From Acidobacteriaceae bacterium (GTDB lineage Bacteria; Acidobacteriota; Terriglobia; Terriglobales; Acidobacteriaceae), in contig PKXQ01000148.1 of NCBI GenBank assembly GCA_003132405.1, positions 62,001 through 126,000 on the forward strand: a stretch of DNA of 64,000 nucleotides. The letters run 5' to 3'. The position numbers were made by a program, and so were the translations under genes. Under the pieces are notes generated by a model that was not told the DNA's origin, searched no databases, and saw only the letters and a list, made by a program, of their open reading frames with translations. Positions 50,323-59,005 of this stretch are shown here, piece after piece; within the stretch, counting starts at the first letter, position 1, and every line of letters starts with the position of its first letter.

Positions 50323-51390
50323 ATGGCAGACGCTGCGGTTGTCACCGACCCGCTCACCGACATGGTGGGGAAATTTATCGCCTTCAACAAGGTGCTAACC
50401 ACGCGTACCGCCATTGCTCAAACCCCTAAGGAATTAGTCTGGACATTAAACAAGGCAAAACTCTACCGCTATATTCCAGTCGTTCCCAAAGAGCAGCGCC
50501 ATCCGACGCCGCTTCTACTTGTATTCGCACTCATGAACCGCCCCTACATCCTTGATCTGCGCCCCGGCCACAGTTTCGTCGAGTTCATGGTCAACAGCGG
50601 ATACGACCTCTATCTGCTCGATTGGGGAGTTCCCGGCCCGGAGGACAAGAATCTCAAGTTCGACGATTACACGCTCGATTACATGCCGCGAGCCATCCGC
50701 AAGATGAAATCGATTGCCGGAGTGGAAGAGTTCAGCATGCTGGGCTGGTGCATCGGCGCCATCCTCACCACGATCTACGCGGCCTTGCGGCCCGATGACG
50801 GACTACGCAACCTGATCCTATTAACCGCGCCGCTCGATTTCTCCAACAAAGACGCCATCACTTTTGCACGCTGGACCGATGAGCGCTATTTCGATGTAGA
50901 CAAAGTACTCGCCACATTTGGCAATATGCCGGGTGAAATGATTGACTATGGCGCAAAAGCGCTCAAGCCGGTGGAAAATTACATAGTCAATTACCTGAAG
51001 CTCTGGGACAACATTGACAATCCCCAAGTCACGGAAGCTTGGCAGGCAATGAACACTTGGGTGACCGACAATGTTCCTCTGGCGGGAGGCGTCTTTCGCC
51101 AACTCATCGTCGACCTCTATCGCAACGACTTGTTGATGCGCGGCGAGTGGATGATTCGCGGCGAGCGAGTGGATCTGAGCAATATAACGGCGAACCTGCT
51201 AACCGTGATAGCGGAGGGCGACCACATCACTCCGCCATGCCAGTCTCAGGCTATCCTGTCGAAAGTCGGCAGCGCAGACAAAGAACTCTTCAGCGTCCCC
51301 GGCGGCCACATTGGAATCATGGCGGGCAGCGGCGCCAACAAGCGCACTTGGCCACTCATTGATGGTTGGCTAGGCCGCCGCTCGAAGTAG
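50323..51390 (+). CDS. phaC: Class III polyhydroxyalkanoate synthase PhaC
   Basis: A 355-residue alpha/beta-hydrolase-fold synthase of the length typical of class III/IV PhaC (class I enzymes are near 590). The lipase-like box with Cys as nucleophile is SMLGWCIGAILT (Cys143); the catalytic Asp is in VIAEGDHITPP and the His in PGGHIGIM. YLLDWGVPGPEDKNLKFDDYT is also diagnostic. It polymerises 3-hydroxyacyl-CoA, releasing CoA, at the granule surface. AAGGGG near the end of the PhaE-like gene serves as its ribosome site, so the two subunits are co-translated. Confidence 0.96.
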   Translation: MADAAVVTDPLTDMVGKFIAFNKVLTTRTAIAQTPKELVWTLNKAKLYRYIPVVPKEQRHPTPLLLVFALMNRPYILDLRPGHSFVEFMVNSGYDLYLLDWGVPGPEDKNLKFDDYTLDYMPRAIRKMKSIAGVEEFSMLGWCIGAILTTIYAALRPDDGLRNLILLTAPLDFSNKDAITFARWTDERYFDVDKVLATFGNMPGEMIDYGAKALKPVENYIVNYLKLWDNIDNPQVTEAWQAMNTWVTDNVPLAGGVFRQLIVDLYRNDLLMRGEWMIRGERVDLSNITANLLTVIAEGDHITPPCQSQAILSKVGSADKELFSVPGGHIGIMAGSGANKRTWPLIDGWLGRRSK

Positions 51391-51728
51391 CGCTCGCTAA
51401 AAGCTCGACTGCCATCAACGCCAACCAAGTGCTATGAAGCTCTGCTCCTTGGTATTCTACTCCGTGTACCTTTTGGCCTCCCTGCTGGCTGATGTTTTCG
51501 CAGAGAGCGCCACTGCCGAACTGTGATCAGGTATGACACGGAAAAGCCCAAATGTGATAAAACAAAGCTGATGGAAGAATAAAGTGACCGTGCGATTAAG
51601 AAGAATCAAGATCGGGCTTGAGTAAAATCCGGCGCTGGCAGCCGGACTCACCAGTTCAACCATTGTCCCATGAAATGCTCTTAATGTTAAGCAAATAAAG
51701 AAGTTTTATGGGATGTATCGATAGGTGA
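51391..51728. other. Gene-free stretch between phaC and tRNA-Lys
   Basis: No convincing gene or clear phaC terminator is seen in these 338 bases. Near the tRNA there is an imperfect inverted repeat, TCCCATGAAA with TTTTATGGGA (about 51666-51715), and an AT-rich stretch (TTAATGTTAAGCAAATAAAG) that may include the tRNA promoter. Confidence 0.4.
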
Positions 51729-51804
51729 GAGCGCGTAGCTCAGTTGGTAGAGCAACGCCCTTTTAAGGCGTGGGTCGCAGGTTCGATTCCTGCCGCGCTC
51801 ACCA
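51729..51804 (+). tRNA. tRNA-Lys (anticodon TTT)
   Basis: A full 76-base cloverleaf. The acceptor GAGCGCG (51729-51735) pairs with CGCGCTC before the discriminator A and an encoded CCA (51802-51804). The D arm is GCTCAGTTGGTAGAGC. The anticodon stem ACGCC/GGCGT closes loop CTTTTAA with anticodon TTT (51762-51764). The T arm is GCAGG-TTCGATT-CCTGC. It reads AAA/AAG. Confidence 0.97.
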
Positions 51805-51824
51805 TTTTAGAACCCGCAGCAACG

Positions 51825-51852
51825 GGCCTTCGAGAGAGGGCCTTAGTTTTTT
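51825..51852 (+). terminator. Rho-independent terminator after tRNA-Lys
   Basis: GGCCTTC (51825-51831) pairs with GAGGGCC (51836-51842), including one G-T pair, across a GAGA loop. A TTAGTTTTTT tail follows. Confidence 0.85.
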
Positions 51853-51885
51853 GTACGGAAGTTTTTTAATTGCCAGTGAAACGAA

Positions 51886-52545
51886 ATGATTGCAATTCGC
51901 TGTAGCGCCCTGCTGTTCGACATGGACGGCGTGCTGATAGACTCCACGCCGGCCGTGGCGCGAGTGTGGACTCGGTGGGCAATCCAGCGTGGCCTTGATC
52001 CAGACAAAGTTGTACACATGGCCCACGGCCGTCCCAGTCGAACCACGATCCGTGAATTGCTGCCCGACGCGGACATTGATCTCGAAGATCGCGAAGTCGA
52101 ACGCCAGGAGATAGCCGACCTCGACGGCGTGGTTCTCCTGCCGGGTGCGCGCGAACTTCTGGACAGCCTGCCTCCCGAACGCTGGACGATCGCCACTTCC
52201 TGCACGCGCGCCTTGGCCGAAGTCCGTTTACGCGCCGCGGGCCTGCCGATTCCAGCGAACATGATCACGTCGACCGATGTCAACATTGGCAAGCCCGATC
52301 CCGAGCCCTATTTGAAGGCCGCGGCCAAGCTCGGGTTTGCCGCCTCCGATTGCATCGTTGTCGAAGACGCTCCCGCCGGAGTTCGCGCCGGCAAGGCCGC
52401 TGGCGCGAGAGTCATTGCGTTTCTCACAACGATGAGGCGGCGCGACCTCGAAGATGCGGGTGCCGATTGGATCCTGCAGAATTGCACAGAGATCACAGCC
52501 TCCCGTGATCTAGATCATGGCCTGCAGCTGAAGCTTGGACTATAA
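51886..52545 (+). CDS. HAD-superfamily phosphatase/phosphoglucomutase-like hydrolase
   Basis: A 219-residue HAD subfamily IA protein. Motif I is LLFDMDGVLIDS (nucleophile Asp12, acid/base Asp14). A helical cap follows (about 18-85), then motif II in WTIATSCT, the Lys in INIGKPDPEPYL, and motif IV in CIVVEDAPAGVRAGKAAG. The layout matches sugar-phosphate phosphatases and beta-phosphoglucomutase-like proteins (YfbT/GPP type); a small phosphosugar is the likely substrate. It is 34 bases past the tRNA terminator and appears to be independently transcribed. Confidence 0.9.
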   Translation: MIAIRCSALLFDMDGVLIDSTPAVARVWTRWAIQRGLDPDKVVHMAHGRPSRTTIRELLPDADIDLEDREVERQEIADLDGVVLLPGARELLDSLPPERWTIATSCTRALAEVRLRAAGLPIPANMITSTDVNIGKPDPEPYLKAAAKLGFAASDCIVVEDAPAGVRAGKAAGARVIAFLTTMRRRDLEDAGADWILQNCTEITASRDLDHGLQLKLGL

Positions 52546-52717
52546 ACGCCAGCGTTCTTAAGAAGACGATTGCGCGCGGCCACACGCTCAACTAAAATCC
52601 TCACTTCCTTAGAGTTTGCCCGCAAGAAGCGCCTGCAAGAATGAGATTGATGCGATTGTTTCTAAATCATTTCAGACGCGGTACAAAGAAAAAGAATCGG
52701 TACACAGGCAGGGTCTC

Positions 52718-53893
52718 GTGATCATTGGCGTTCCCAAAGAAATCTATCCGGGCGAGCGGCGGGTTGCGCTCGTGCCGGCCGTCCTCCCCACCCTGACCAA
52801 AGCGGGTTTCGAGATCCATGTGCAAGCGGGAGCTGGCTGTGCTGCCGGCTATCCCGACGCGCAATATGCCGAGAAGGGCGCGAAAATTATCGAAGAGCGC
52901 GGCGCGATATTTGCCGCCGCTGACATCATTGTTCAGCTTCTCGGCTACGGTGCCAACGACGTTAACGGCCAAGAGGATATTCCACTTTTTCGCCGCGATC
53001 AAATCCTCGTCGGATTCCTGCGCCCCTTCGGTCTGCTCGACGTGGTGCAGCAGATTGCACAGACCGGCGTGACCGCGTTTACCGTCGAACTAATGCCGCG
53101 CACGACTCGCGCCCAAAGCATGGATGCCCTTTCATCGATGGCGACCGCCTCGGGATACAAGGCAGTATTAATGGCCGCCGACGCACAGCCGCGCATTTTT
53201 CCCATGATGACCACCGCGGCTGGAACCGTAACTCCTGCTCGCGTGTTCGTGATCGGCTGCGGAGTCGCCGGACTGCAAGCGCTGGCAACCGCTCGCCGTC
53301 TGGGCGCGGTAATCTCCGCCTACGATGTAAGGCCGGTGGCGAAAGAGCAGGTACAAAGCCTCGGCGGTCGTTTTGTCGAACTGCCCATCGAAGCGAAAGA
53401 TGCGCAAGACGCGCGCGGTTATGCGCGCGCGCAAGATGAAGATTTCTATCGTCGTCAGCGCGAGTTGCTGGGAAAAGTAGTGCAGGAAAGCGATGTTGTG
53501 ATCACGACGGCGGTAATCCCCGGGAAAAAAGCGCCGGTGCTGGTGACGGAAGAAATGGTAAAAGGCATGGCCCTGGGTTCGGTGGTCGTTGACCTGGCTG
53601 CTGAACGGGGCGGCAACTGCGATATCACGGAAGCGGGCAAGACTGTCATCAAGCACGGCGTGACCATCATCGGTGAAATCAATATGGCCAAAGGCGTGCC
53701 CTATCATGCCAGTATGATGTATGCCAAGAACGTCACTTCGTTTTTGACTCACCTGATAAAAGACCAAAAGTTGAATTTGAATATGGCGGACGAAATCGTC
53801 CGCGAAACGCTGCTCACGCGTGGCGGAGAGATTGTGAATGCGCGCATCCGCGAATTCTTAAAGCTGCCCGCGCTCGCCGCGGTCACCGCCTGA
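52718..53893 (+). CDS. pntAA: NAD(P) transhydrogenase subunit alpha 1
   Basis: A protein of about 391 residues equal to domain I of proton-translocating transhydrogenase, the soluble NAD(H)-binding part. It opens VIIGVPKEIYPGERRVALVPAVLPTLTKAGFEI, resembling alanine dehydrogenase. The nucleotide fold is VFVIGCGVAGLQALATARRLGAVISAYDVRP, and AGRxxPVLVTEEMVKGM-type text follows. The frame is open 102 bases upstream from a TTG, but the GTG at 52718 gives the normal family N-terminus. In this three-gene form the enzyme uses the proton gradient to reduce NADP+ with NADH. Confidence 0.93.
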   Translation: MIIGVPKEIYPGERRVALVPAVLPTLTKAGFEIHVQAGAGCAAGYPDAQYAEKGAKIIEERGAIFAAADIIVQLLGYGANDVNGQEDIPLFRRDQILVGFLRPFGLLDVVQQIAQTGVTAFTVELMPRTTRAQSMDALSSMATASGYKAVLMAADAQPRIFPMMTTAAGTVTPARVFVIGCGVAGLQALATARRLGAVISAYDVRPVAKEQVQSLGGRFVELPIEAKDAQDARGYARAQDEDFYRRQRELLGKVVQESDVVITTAVIPGKKAPVLVTEEMVKGMALGSVVVDLAAERGGNCDITEAGKTVIKHGVTIIGEINMAKGVPYHASMMYAKNVTSFLTHLIKDQKLNLNMADEIVRETLLTRGGEIVNARIREFLKLPALAAVTA

Positions 53894-53983
53894 AGACAGC
53901 GTGAAAAGCGGTTGCGTTCCGATCGCCTGTCGCTTCTAGAGTTCAGAAAATCGGCGGAGGAAAGAGGCTGGAGGAAAGAAAAA

Positions 53984-54309
53984 ATGAACACCAGTTCGAA
54001 CCTGATCGACGCACTCTTTATTTTCGTGCTCGCTTGCTTCATCGGATTTGAGGTGATCCGGCGCGTATCTCCGCTGCTTCACACTCCGCTGATGTCACTT
54101 ACCAATGCATTAGACGCGATCGCAGTCGTAGGTGCGATCGTTCTTGTCGGCGAGCATAAGAGCACGCTCTCCGCCGTTTTCGGATTCATCGCCGTGGTTG
54201 CCGCCACCAGCAACATCGTCGGCGGATTCTTCATCACCGACCGCATGTTGAAGATGTTCAAATCCAGCCGGCCCGCAGCCAAACCGGCGGCTGACTCGGT
54301 GGCTAAATA

Positions 54310-54310
<1 letters not shown>
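53984..54310 (+). CDS. pntAB: NAD(P) transhydrogenase subunit alpha 2
   Basis: A 108-residue membrane subunit with three hydrophobic helices (LIDALFIFVLACFIGFEVI, LDAIAVVGAIVLVG, TLSAVFGFIAVVAATSNIVGGF). The GEHKST loop and the VGGFFITDRMLKMF end are as in other short PntA2 proteins. It forms part of the proton channel with PntB. The frame extends upstream, but GGAGGAAAG just before the ATG at 53984 marks the start. Its stop overlaps pntB's start (TAATG). Confidence 0.92.
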
Positions 54311-55707
<1,397 letters not shown>

Positions 55708-55720
55708 CGATTCGCATCAG

Positions 55721-55784
55721 GGCATCGCTTTAGCGATGCCACAAGCCATCTAACTTAGGTGCCCCTTCAGGGGCCGACGCCTAA
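55721..55784. repeat. Pair of REP-like hairpins after pntB
   Basis: Hairpin one is GGCATCGC-TTTA-GCGATGCC (55721-55740), perfect over eight pairs. Hairpin two is GCCCC-TTCA-GGGGC (55761-55774), bracketed by a complementary TTAGG (55755-55759) and CCTAA (55780-55784). No T-tract follows either, so they resemble intergenic REP elements more than terminators, though the first may slow polymerase. Confidence 0.6.
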
Positions 55785-55903
55785 TGTCGATCTTTTGGGC
55801 AAATTCTCAATCGAAACAGGGAACATCCGGCAGAGTAAAACATCCCGGCGGGCCTCGGTCCGGCGTGGGGAATACGCCAAACCGGCAGCCCGCCTGGCAT
55901 GTG

Positions 55904-56149
55904 CTAGGCCGCTTTCTTCGCCTGTCTCATCTTGGCCCAACGCGCTTTTTGAGCCAGAGAAATCCTACGGCGTCCGGCTGCGGAAAGAACGCGCTTGCTG
56001 CGCTGTGGTGTTATTGCATGCACTGTTGCGCCCGCGCTCCGGGAAAGCTTTTCGAGAACCGCAATCGCTTCTCCCAGTTTTTGGACCTGGTTCTGAGCAT
56101 CCCGGCGTTCCTCGCGGAGCCGGTCAATCGCCTTCGCAATATTTGTCAT
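55904..56149 (-). CDS. Small coiled-coil protein with a basic C-terminus
   Basis: An 81-residue protein. The first half is a coiled coil (MTNIAKAIDRLREERRDAQNQVQKLGEAIAVLEKL). The second half contains the strongly basic segment LSAAGRRRISLAQKARWAKMRQAKKAA. Short proteins with a SAAGRxRISxAQKARWAK end recur in acidobacteria; I know no function, but the basic helix suggests nucleic-acid binding. The ATG at 56149 follows GAGGGGGT at good distance; a TTG one codon earlier is also in frame. Confidence 0.72.
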   Translation of the reverse strand: MTNIAKAIDRLREERRDAQNQVQKLGEAIAVLEKLSRSAGATVHAITPQRSKRVLSAAGRRRISLAQKARWAKMRQAKKAA

Positions 56150-56329
56150 CAATACCCCCTCGGGTAACTACCGTCGGACATTGTATTACTAACTCCTCAG
56201 TCCTGTCATAATTTTAATTTGTTTCTAGCCGAGGCTGGTTACAGAGGCGTGAGTTACGAGACGTTGACCTGAGAACAAAATCCTAACATCGACAATGACT
56301 CGCGGTAACTATTTCGTCGGCCCGAGTCC

Positions 56330-57076
56330 TTATCCCAGCGATGGTAACAGTCCCGAAGAACCGAACAAGAAAATAGCCCCAACCGCCAGGCTATAAATCG
56401 CCGTAAGTGCGGTAACTACGAACTGAAAGCGCGGCAGCCGCGAACTGAATCCGAATAGCCCCACCGCCGACGCCGTCATCACCGTATTCATCACCAGCAG
56501 TCCCGCGATAAACATCGCCAGGCCGATAAAGCCCTTGGCAATTCCGCCTAAATTGGCGGCCAACAAGAAGATCATAAGTTGACTGGGCGTTTCGGCGCCA
56601 AGGCCGTGAACTACCCCGATCATAAGCACGGATTTGGCGCTGTAATTCCATGTCTTATTCGACGGCCGCGGAATGTCGTGATCGTACCAGTAACTCTTGA
56701 TCTTCCAGTTGATCCAGCGCACGGAGCCCGCCAGGAGGTGAAAACGGCTGCGCGGCGCGGGTTTCCCGGTGAAGAGCGAACCCAGAACGTACACCCCAAG
56801 AATGAGCAGGGTAAGCCCGACCAGACGCTCGGCGATGCGATCGATGCCATGCGGCAGTGAAAGCTGGAAGACGATGACCGCGCTCCCCAAAGCCGTAACC
56901 GTGGCAGCGTGGCCCAGCGCGTAGAGCAACCCGAGCCGCATCCCGCGCCAGCGGTCAGTTTGAACGCTGGTGATATCGGAGATCGCCGCTATGTGGTCGT
57001 AGTCAAACCCATGACGGAAACCGAGTATCGCGGCCGACAGGAGCGCGAGTTGAAGGCTATTCGGGGTAGCGGTCAT
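56330..57076 (-). CDS. Nickel/cobalt transporter-like membrane protein (NiCoT/UreH-like)
   Basis: A protein of about 248 residues with six to eight hydrophobic segments. FRHGFDYDHIAAI in the first helix region matches the metal-binding H-x4-D-H signature of NiCoT permeases. Also seen are GMRLGLLYALGHAATVTALG and VHGLGAETPSQLMIFLLAA. It is shorter than classical HoxN (about 330-350 residues), so it may be the shorter UreH/RcnA-like type. I start at the ATG just before TATPNSLQ; the frame runs further up with no good N-terminus. No nickel enzyme genes are adjacent. Confidence 0.85.
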   Translation of the reverse strand: MTATPNSLQLALLSAAILGFRHGFDYDHIAAISDITSVQTDRWRGMRLGLLYALGHAATVTALGSAVIVFQLSLPHGIDRIAERLVGLTLLILGVYVLGSLFTGKPAPRSRFHLLAGSVRWINWKIKSYWYDHDIPRPSNKTWNYSAKSVLMIGVVHGLGAETPSQLMIFLLAANLGGIAKGFIGLAMFIAGLLVMNTVMTASAVGLFGFSSRLPRFQFVVTALTAIYSLAVGAIFLFGSSGLLPSLG

Positions 57077-57327
57077 GGATGCATATCGTTGAGGCCAGAA
57101 TCTCTTATTGTTCCACACGCAGCCGATAAGCGGAAATCCTCGTGGCCTCATTTTGAGACTGGGTGCGCTGACTGGGTTGTGTCGGCGTGCAGTTCCCCTT
57201 CTCTTCGTCTCGTTTGCAACGGTTTGCACTTGCCCGCAGAAGCCTGGAGAAGTGCTCCGTCTAAGTCACTGAGATGAAAGACTGCTGATTAGGTTCGCGT
57301 GGTACATAAATTGCCCAAGTAACATCG

Positions 57328-57837
57328 ATGCAGTGTCTCAGGCCGAGTGCGAGGAAGCTGGCGAAGACAACGACTACGAAAATTACCGTAGCTCGCGCAC
57401 TCGCGACCGCCGTACTCATGGTTACTGTTGGCAGCGTCCTCGCCTGGTGTGCCCTACCTTACTCGTCGCGAGTCGGTGCCAATCGCCCTCCGCTCACGCA
57501 ATTTGAAAAAACGCTGCGCCGCGTGCCCGCGCATATTTCGGAGTTTTCTCCTATGTCAGAGCCGCTGGCCCTGCCGGTATGCGGTGACGTTCGACCGCCC
57601 GAAGCCTTGCTGACTCCGGACCCCCTGCTGCACGTGAAAGACGATGCACTGCACGTTCGCGTCAGCTTCATTGTTGGATCGGACGGCCACGTGCATAGTC
57701 CATTTATCCTTGACAGTGGCGGAGCCGCAGAAGACCAGATCGTGCTTCGCGCCATCCGTTTCTGGCGCTATCGTCCCGCCCTCTGCAATGGGGTTCCCAC
57801 CGATTCCGAAGCGCGCGTAAGATTCAGCCTCCGCTAG
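57328..57837 (+). CDS. Membrane-anchored TonB-C-terminal-like protein
   Basis: A 169-residue protein. An N-terminal membrane segment (VARALATAVLMVTVGSVLAWCA) follows a basic start, and a Pro-rich region comes next. The C-terminal domain (HVRVSFIVGSDGHVHSPFILDSGGAAEDQIVLRAIRFWRYRPALCNGVPTDSEARVRFSLR) resembles TonB C-terminal domains, with the R-x-WRYRPA-like core strand. It lacks the usual Pro/Lys-rich spacer, so energising an outer-membrane receptor is doubtful; a binding role in the periplasm is as likely. Divergent from the nickel transporter gene. Confidence 0.65.
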   Translation: MQCLRPSARKLAKTTTTKITVARALATAVLMVTVGSVLAWCALPYSSRVGANRPPLTQFEKTLRRVPAHISEFSPMSEPLALPVCGDVRPPEALLTPDPLLHVKDDALHVRVSFIVGSDGHVHSPFILDSGGAAEDQIVLRAIRFWRYRPALCNGVPTDSEARVRFSLR

Positions 57838-57875
57838 GCCGCGAATTCTCCTACAATGGCAGCGGTGAGGTGGCG

Positions 57876-58898
57876 GTGAGCCCAGATAATTCGAATCCTC
57901 CCGGTCGAACGCCGGAAGATCGGCTCGCTGAACATTCGGATGAAAGGCGGCCAGATGAAGCGCGCCCAGGGCGGACCAGCGGGCGCAGTAACACCGACCA
58001 GGTCGCAGCAGGCAGCGAAGTCGAAGATTTTTTCCAACGCCTGCCCGGCAGCTTTCGCTGGCCGAAGCCCAATGCCGAAGCCGTGGCTGCCGCCGTAGAA
58101 GCGATCCAACGAATGTCAGGCAGTGTCGCTGCTGAAAATCTGGCGGCGGCTGCCGTATCCGCGGACCATGGAGGAGAGGCCGGCGCCACCTGCTCGGGCT
58201 GTGGAGGCTCGCTTCCGGCAGGCGCACGTTTTTGTGTCTGGTGTGGACTCCCCGCCCAACCCGCCGTCAGCGAGGCCGCGGCTTCCACGCGTGCCACCGC
58301 CGGCCAGCATCATGTTCACCATCACTATCATCATTTTGTCGATGGGCGCGGCCCCTCTACTGGCGGCGCGCCGACACCCGAGTCCGAGCCCTCCGTCGCT
58401 CGCGGCCGCGCTCCCGGATCGTTGGGCACGTCGACCGGCGGCCGTGCGGAAGCCGGCGCACGTCAAGTCGTTCAGGACTGGGCACAGGCTTGCAATACGA
58501 AGCACATCGACGACCTGCTTGAGCTCTATGCCGCCGACTCTACTCTCATCCGCTCCAGCGTTCCGCCGGTTCGCAGCTTGCCCGCGATCCGCGAGTTCCT
58601 GGTTTCGCTGCTCGAAGCCGGGTTGGGCGACGTAGAAATGGAATCGCTGCGCGTCGAAATGATGGGAGACATCGCTCTCGATCTCGGCCGCTGCAAGATG
58701 CTCGTGCCCGTAGCCATGGGCAAGCGCCGCGAGGAACGTGGGAAGTATCTGGTCGTCCTGGTCCGACAGCCCGCCGGCACGTGGAAGATTCTCGCTGACT
58801 GCTGGTCGTCGGATATGGCCGTCAGCTCGCCACCAGCGCCGGATCCCGCCAGTCGCCGTGGGGCCGACCCGGCCCCGCCCGTTCGCAAGACACGATGA
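57876..58898 (+). CDS. Zinc-ribbon, His-rich and SnoaL-like three-part protein
   Basis: A protein of about 340 residues. After a charged, disordered N-terminus comes a four-Cys zinc ribbon (CSGCGGSLPAGARFCVWCG, about residues 106-124). A His-rich patch follows (HHVHHHYHH), then a Pro/Gly-rich linker. The C-terminal domain (about 195-310) reads VVQDWAQACNTKHIDDLLELYAADSTLIRS and LPAIREFLVSLLEAG, then LVVLVRQPAGTWKILADCWS. That is the SnoaL/DUF4440-type cone fold, often a small ligand pocket. GTG at 57876 follows GAGG by five bases; a GTG six bases earlier is also possible. The His patch suggests metal binding; no reaction is known. Confidence 0.7.
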   Translation: MSPDNSNPPGRTPEDRLAEHSDERRPDEARPGRTSGRSNTDQVAAGSEVEDFFQRLPGSFRWPKPNAEAVAAAVEAIQRMSGSVAAENLAAAAVSADHGGEAGATCSGCGGSLPAGARFCVWCGLPAQPAVSEAAASTRATAGQHHVHHHYHHFVDGRGPSTGGAPTPESEPSVARGRAPGSLGTSTGGRAEAGARQVVQDWAQACNTKHIDDLLELYAADSTLIRSSVPPVRSLPAIREFLVSLLEAGLGDVEMESLRVEMMGDIALDLGRCKMLVPVAMGKRREERGKYLVVLVRQPAGTWKILADCWSSDMAVSSPPAPDPASRRGADPAPPVRKTR

Positions 58899-58902
58899 AC
58901 CG

Positions 58903-58946
58903 TCGTTAGCCGCTAAAAAGCTTTGTATGCCAACGACCAACAACTA
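58903..58946. repeat. Weak heptad-type inverted repeat
   Basis: GTCGTTAGCCGCTA near 58903-58916 and CCAACGACCAACAACTAA near 58930-58947 reuse the same 7-base units (GTCGTTA, CAACGAC) as the element at 18902-19018 in opposite orientation. Confidence 0.4.
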
Positions 58947-58958
58947 AGAAAATAAACC

Positions 58959-58980
58959 CCCCGATCCTCGCGGATCGGGG
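58959..58980 (-). terminator. Terminator of the minus-strand pilin genes
   Basis: CCCCGATCC (58959-58967) pairs with GGATCGGGG (58972-58980) across a TCGC loop. On the minus strand it is followed by TTTATTTT, so it should end transcription of the PilX-like gene. Confidence 0.85.
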
Positions 58981-59005
58981 TCCCAACTAGTTGCCCCAAC
59001 TCCAG

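Noticed and set aside
51457..51663. 68-codon minus-strand frame between phaC and tRNA-Lys
   Set aside because: No ribosome site, odd composition and no recognisable protein pattern.
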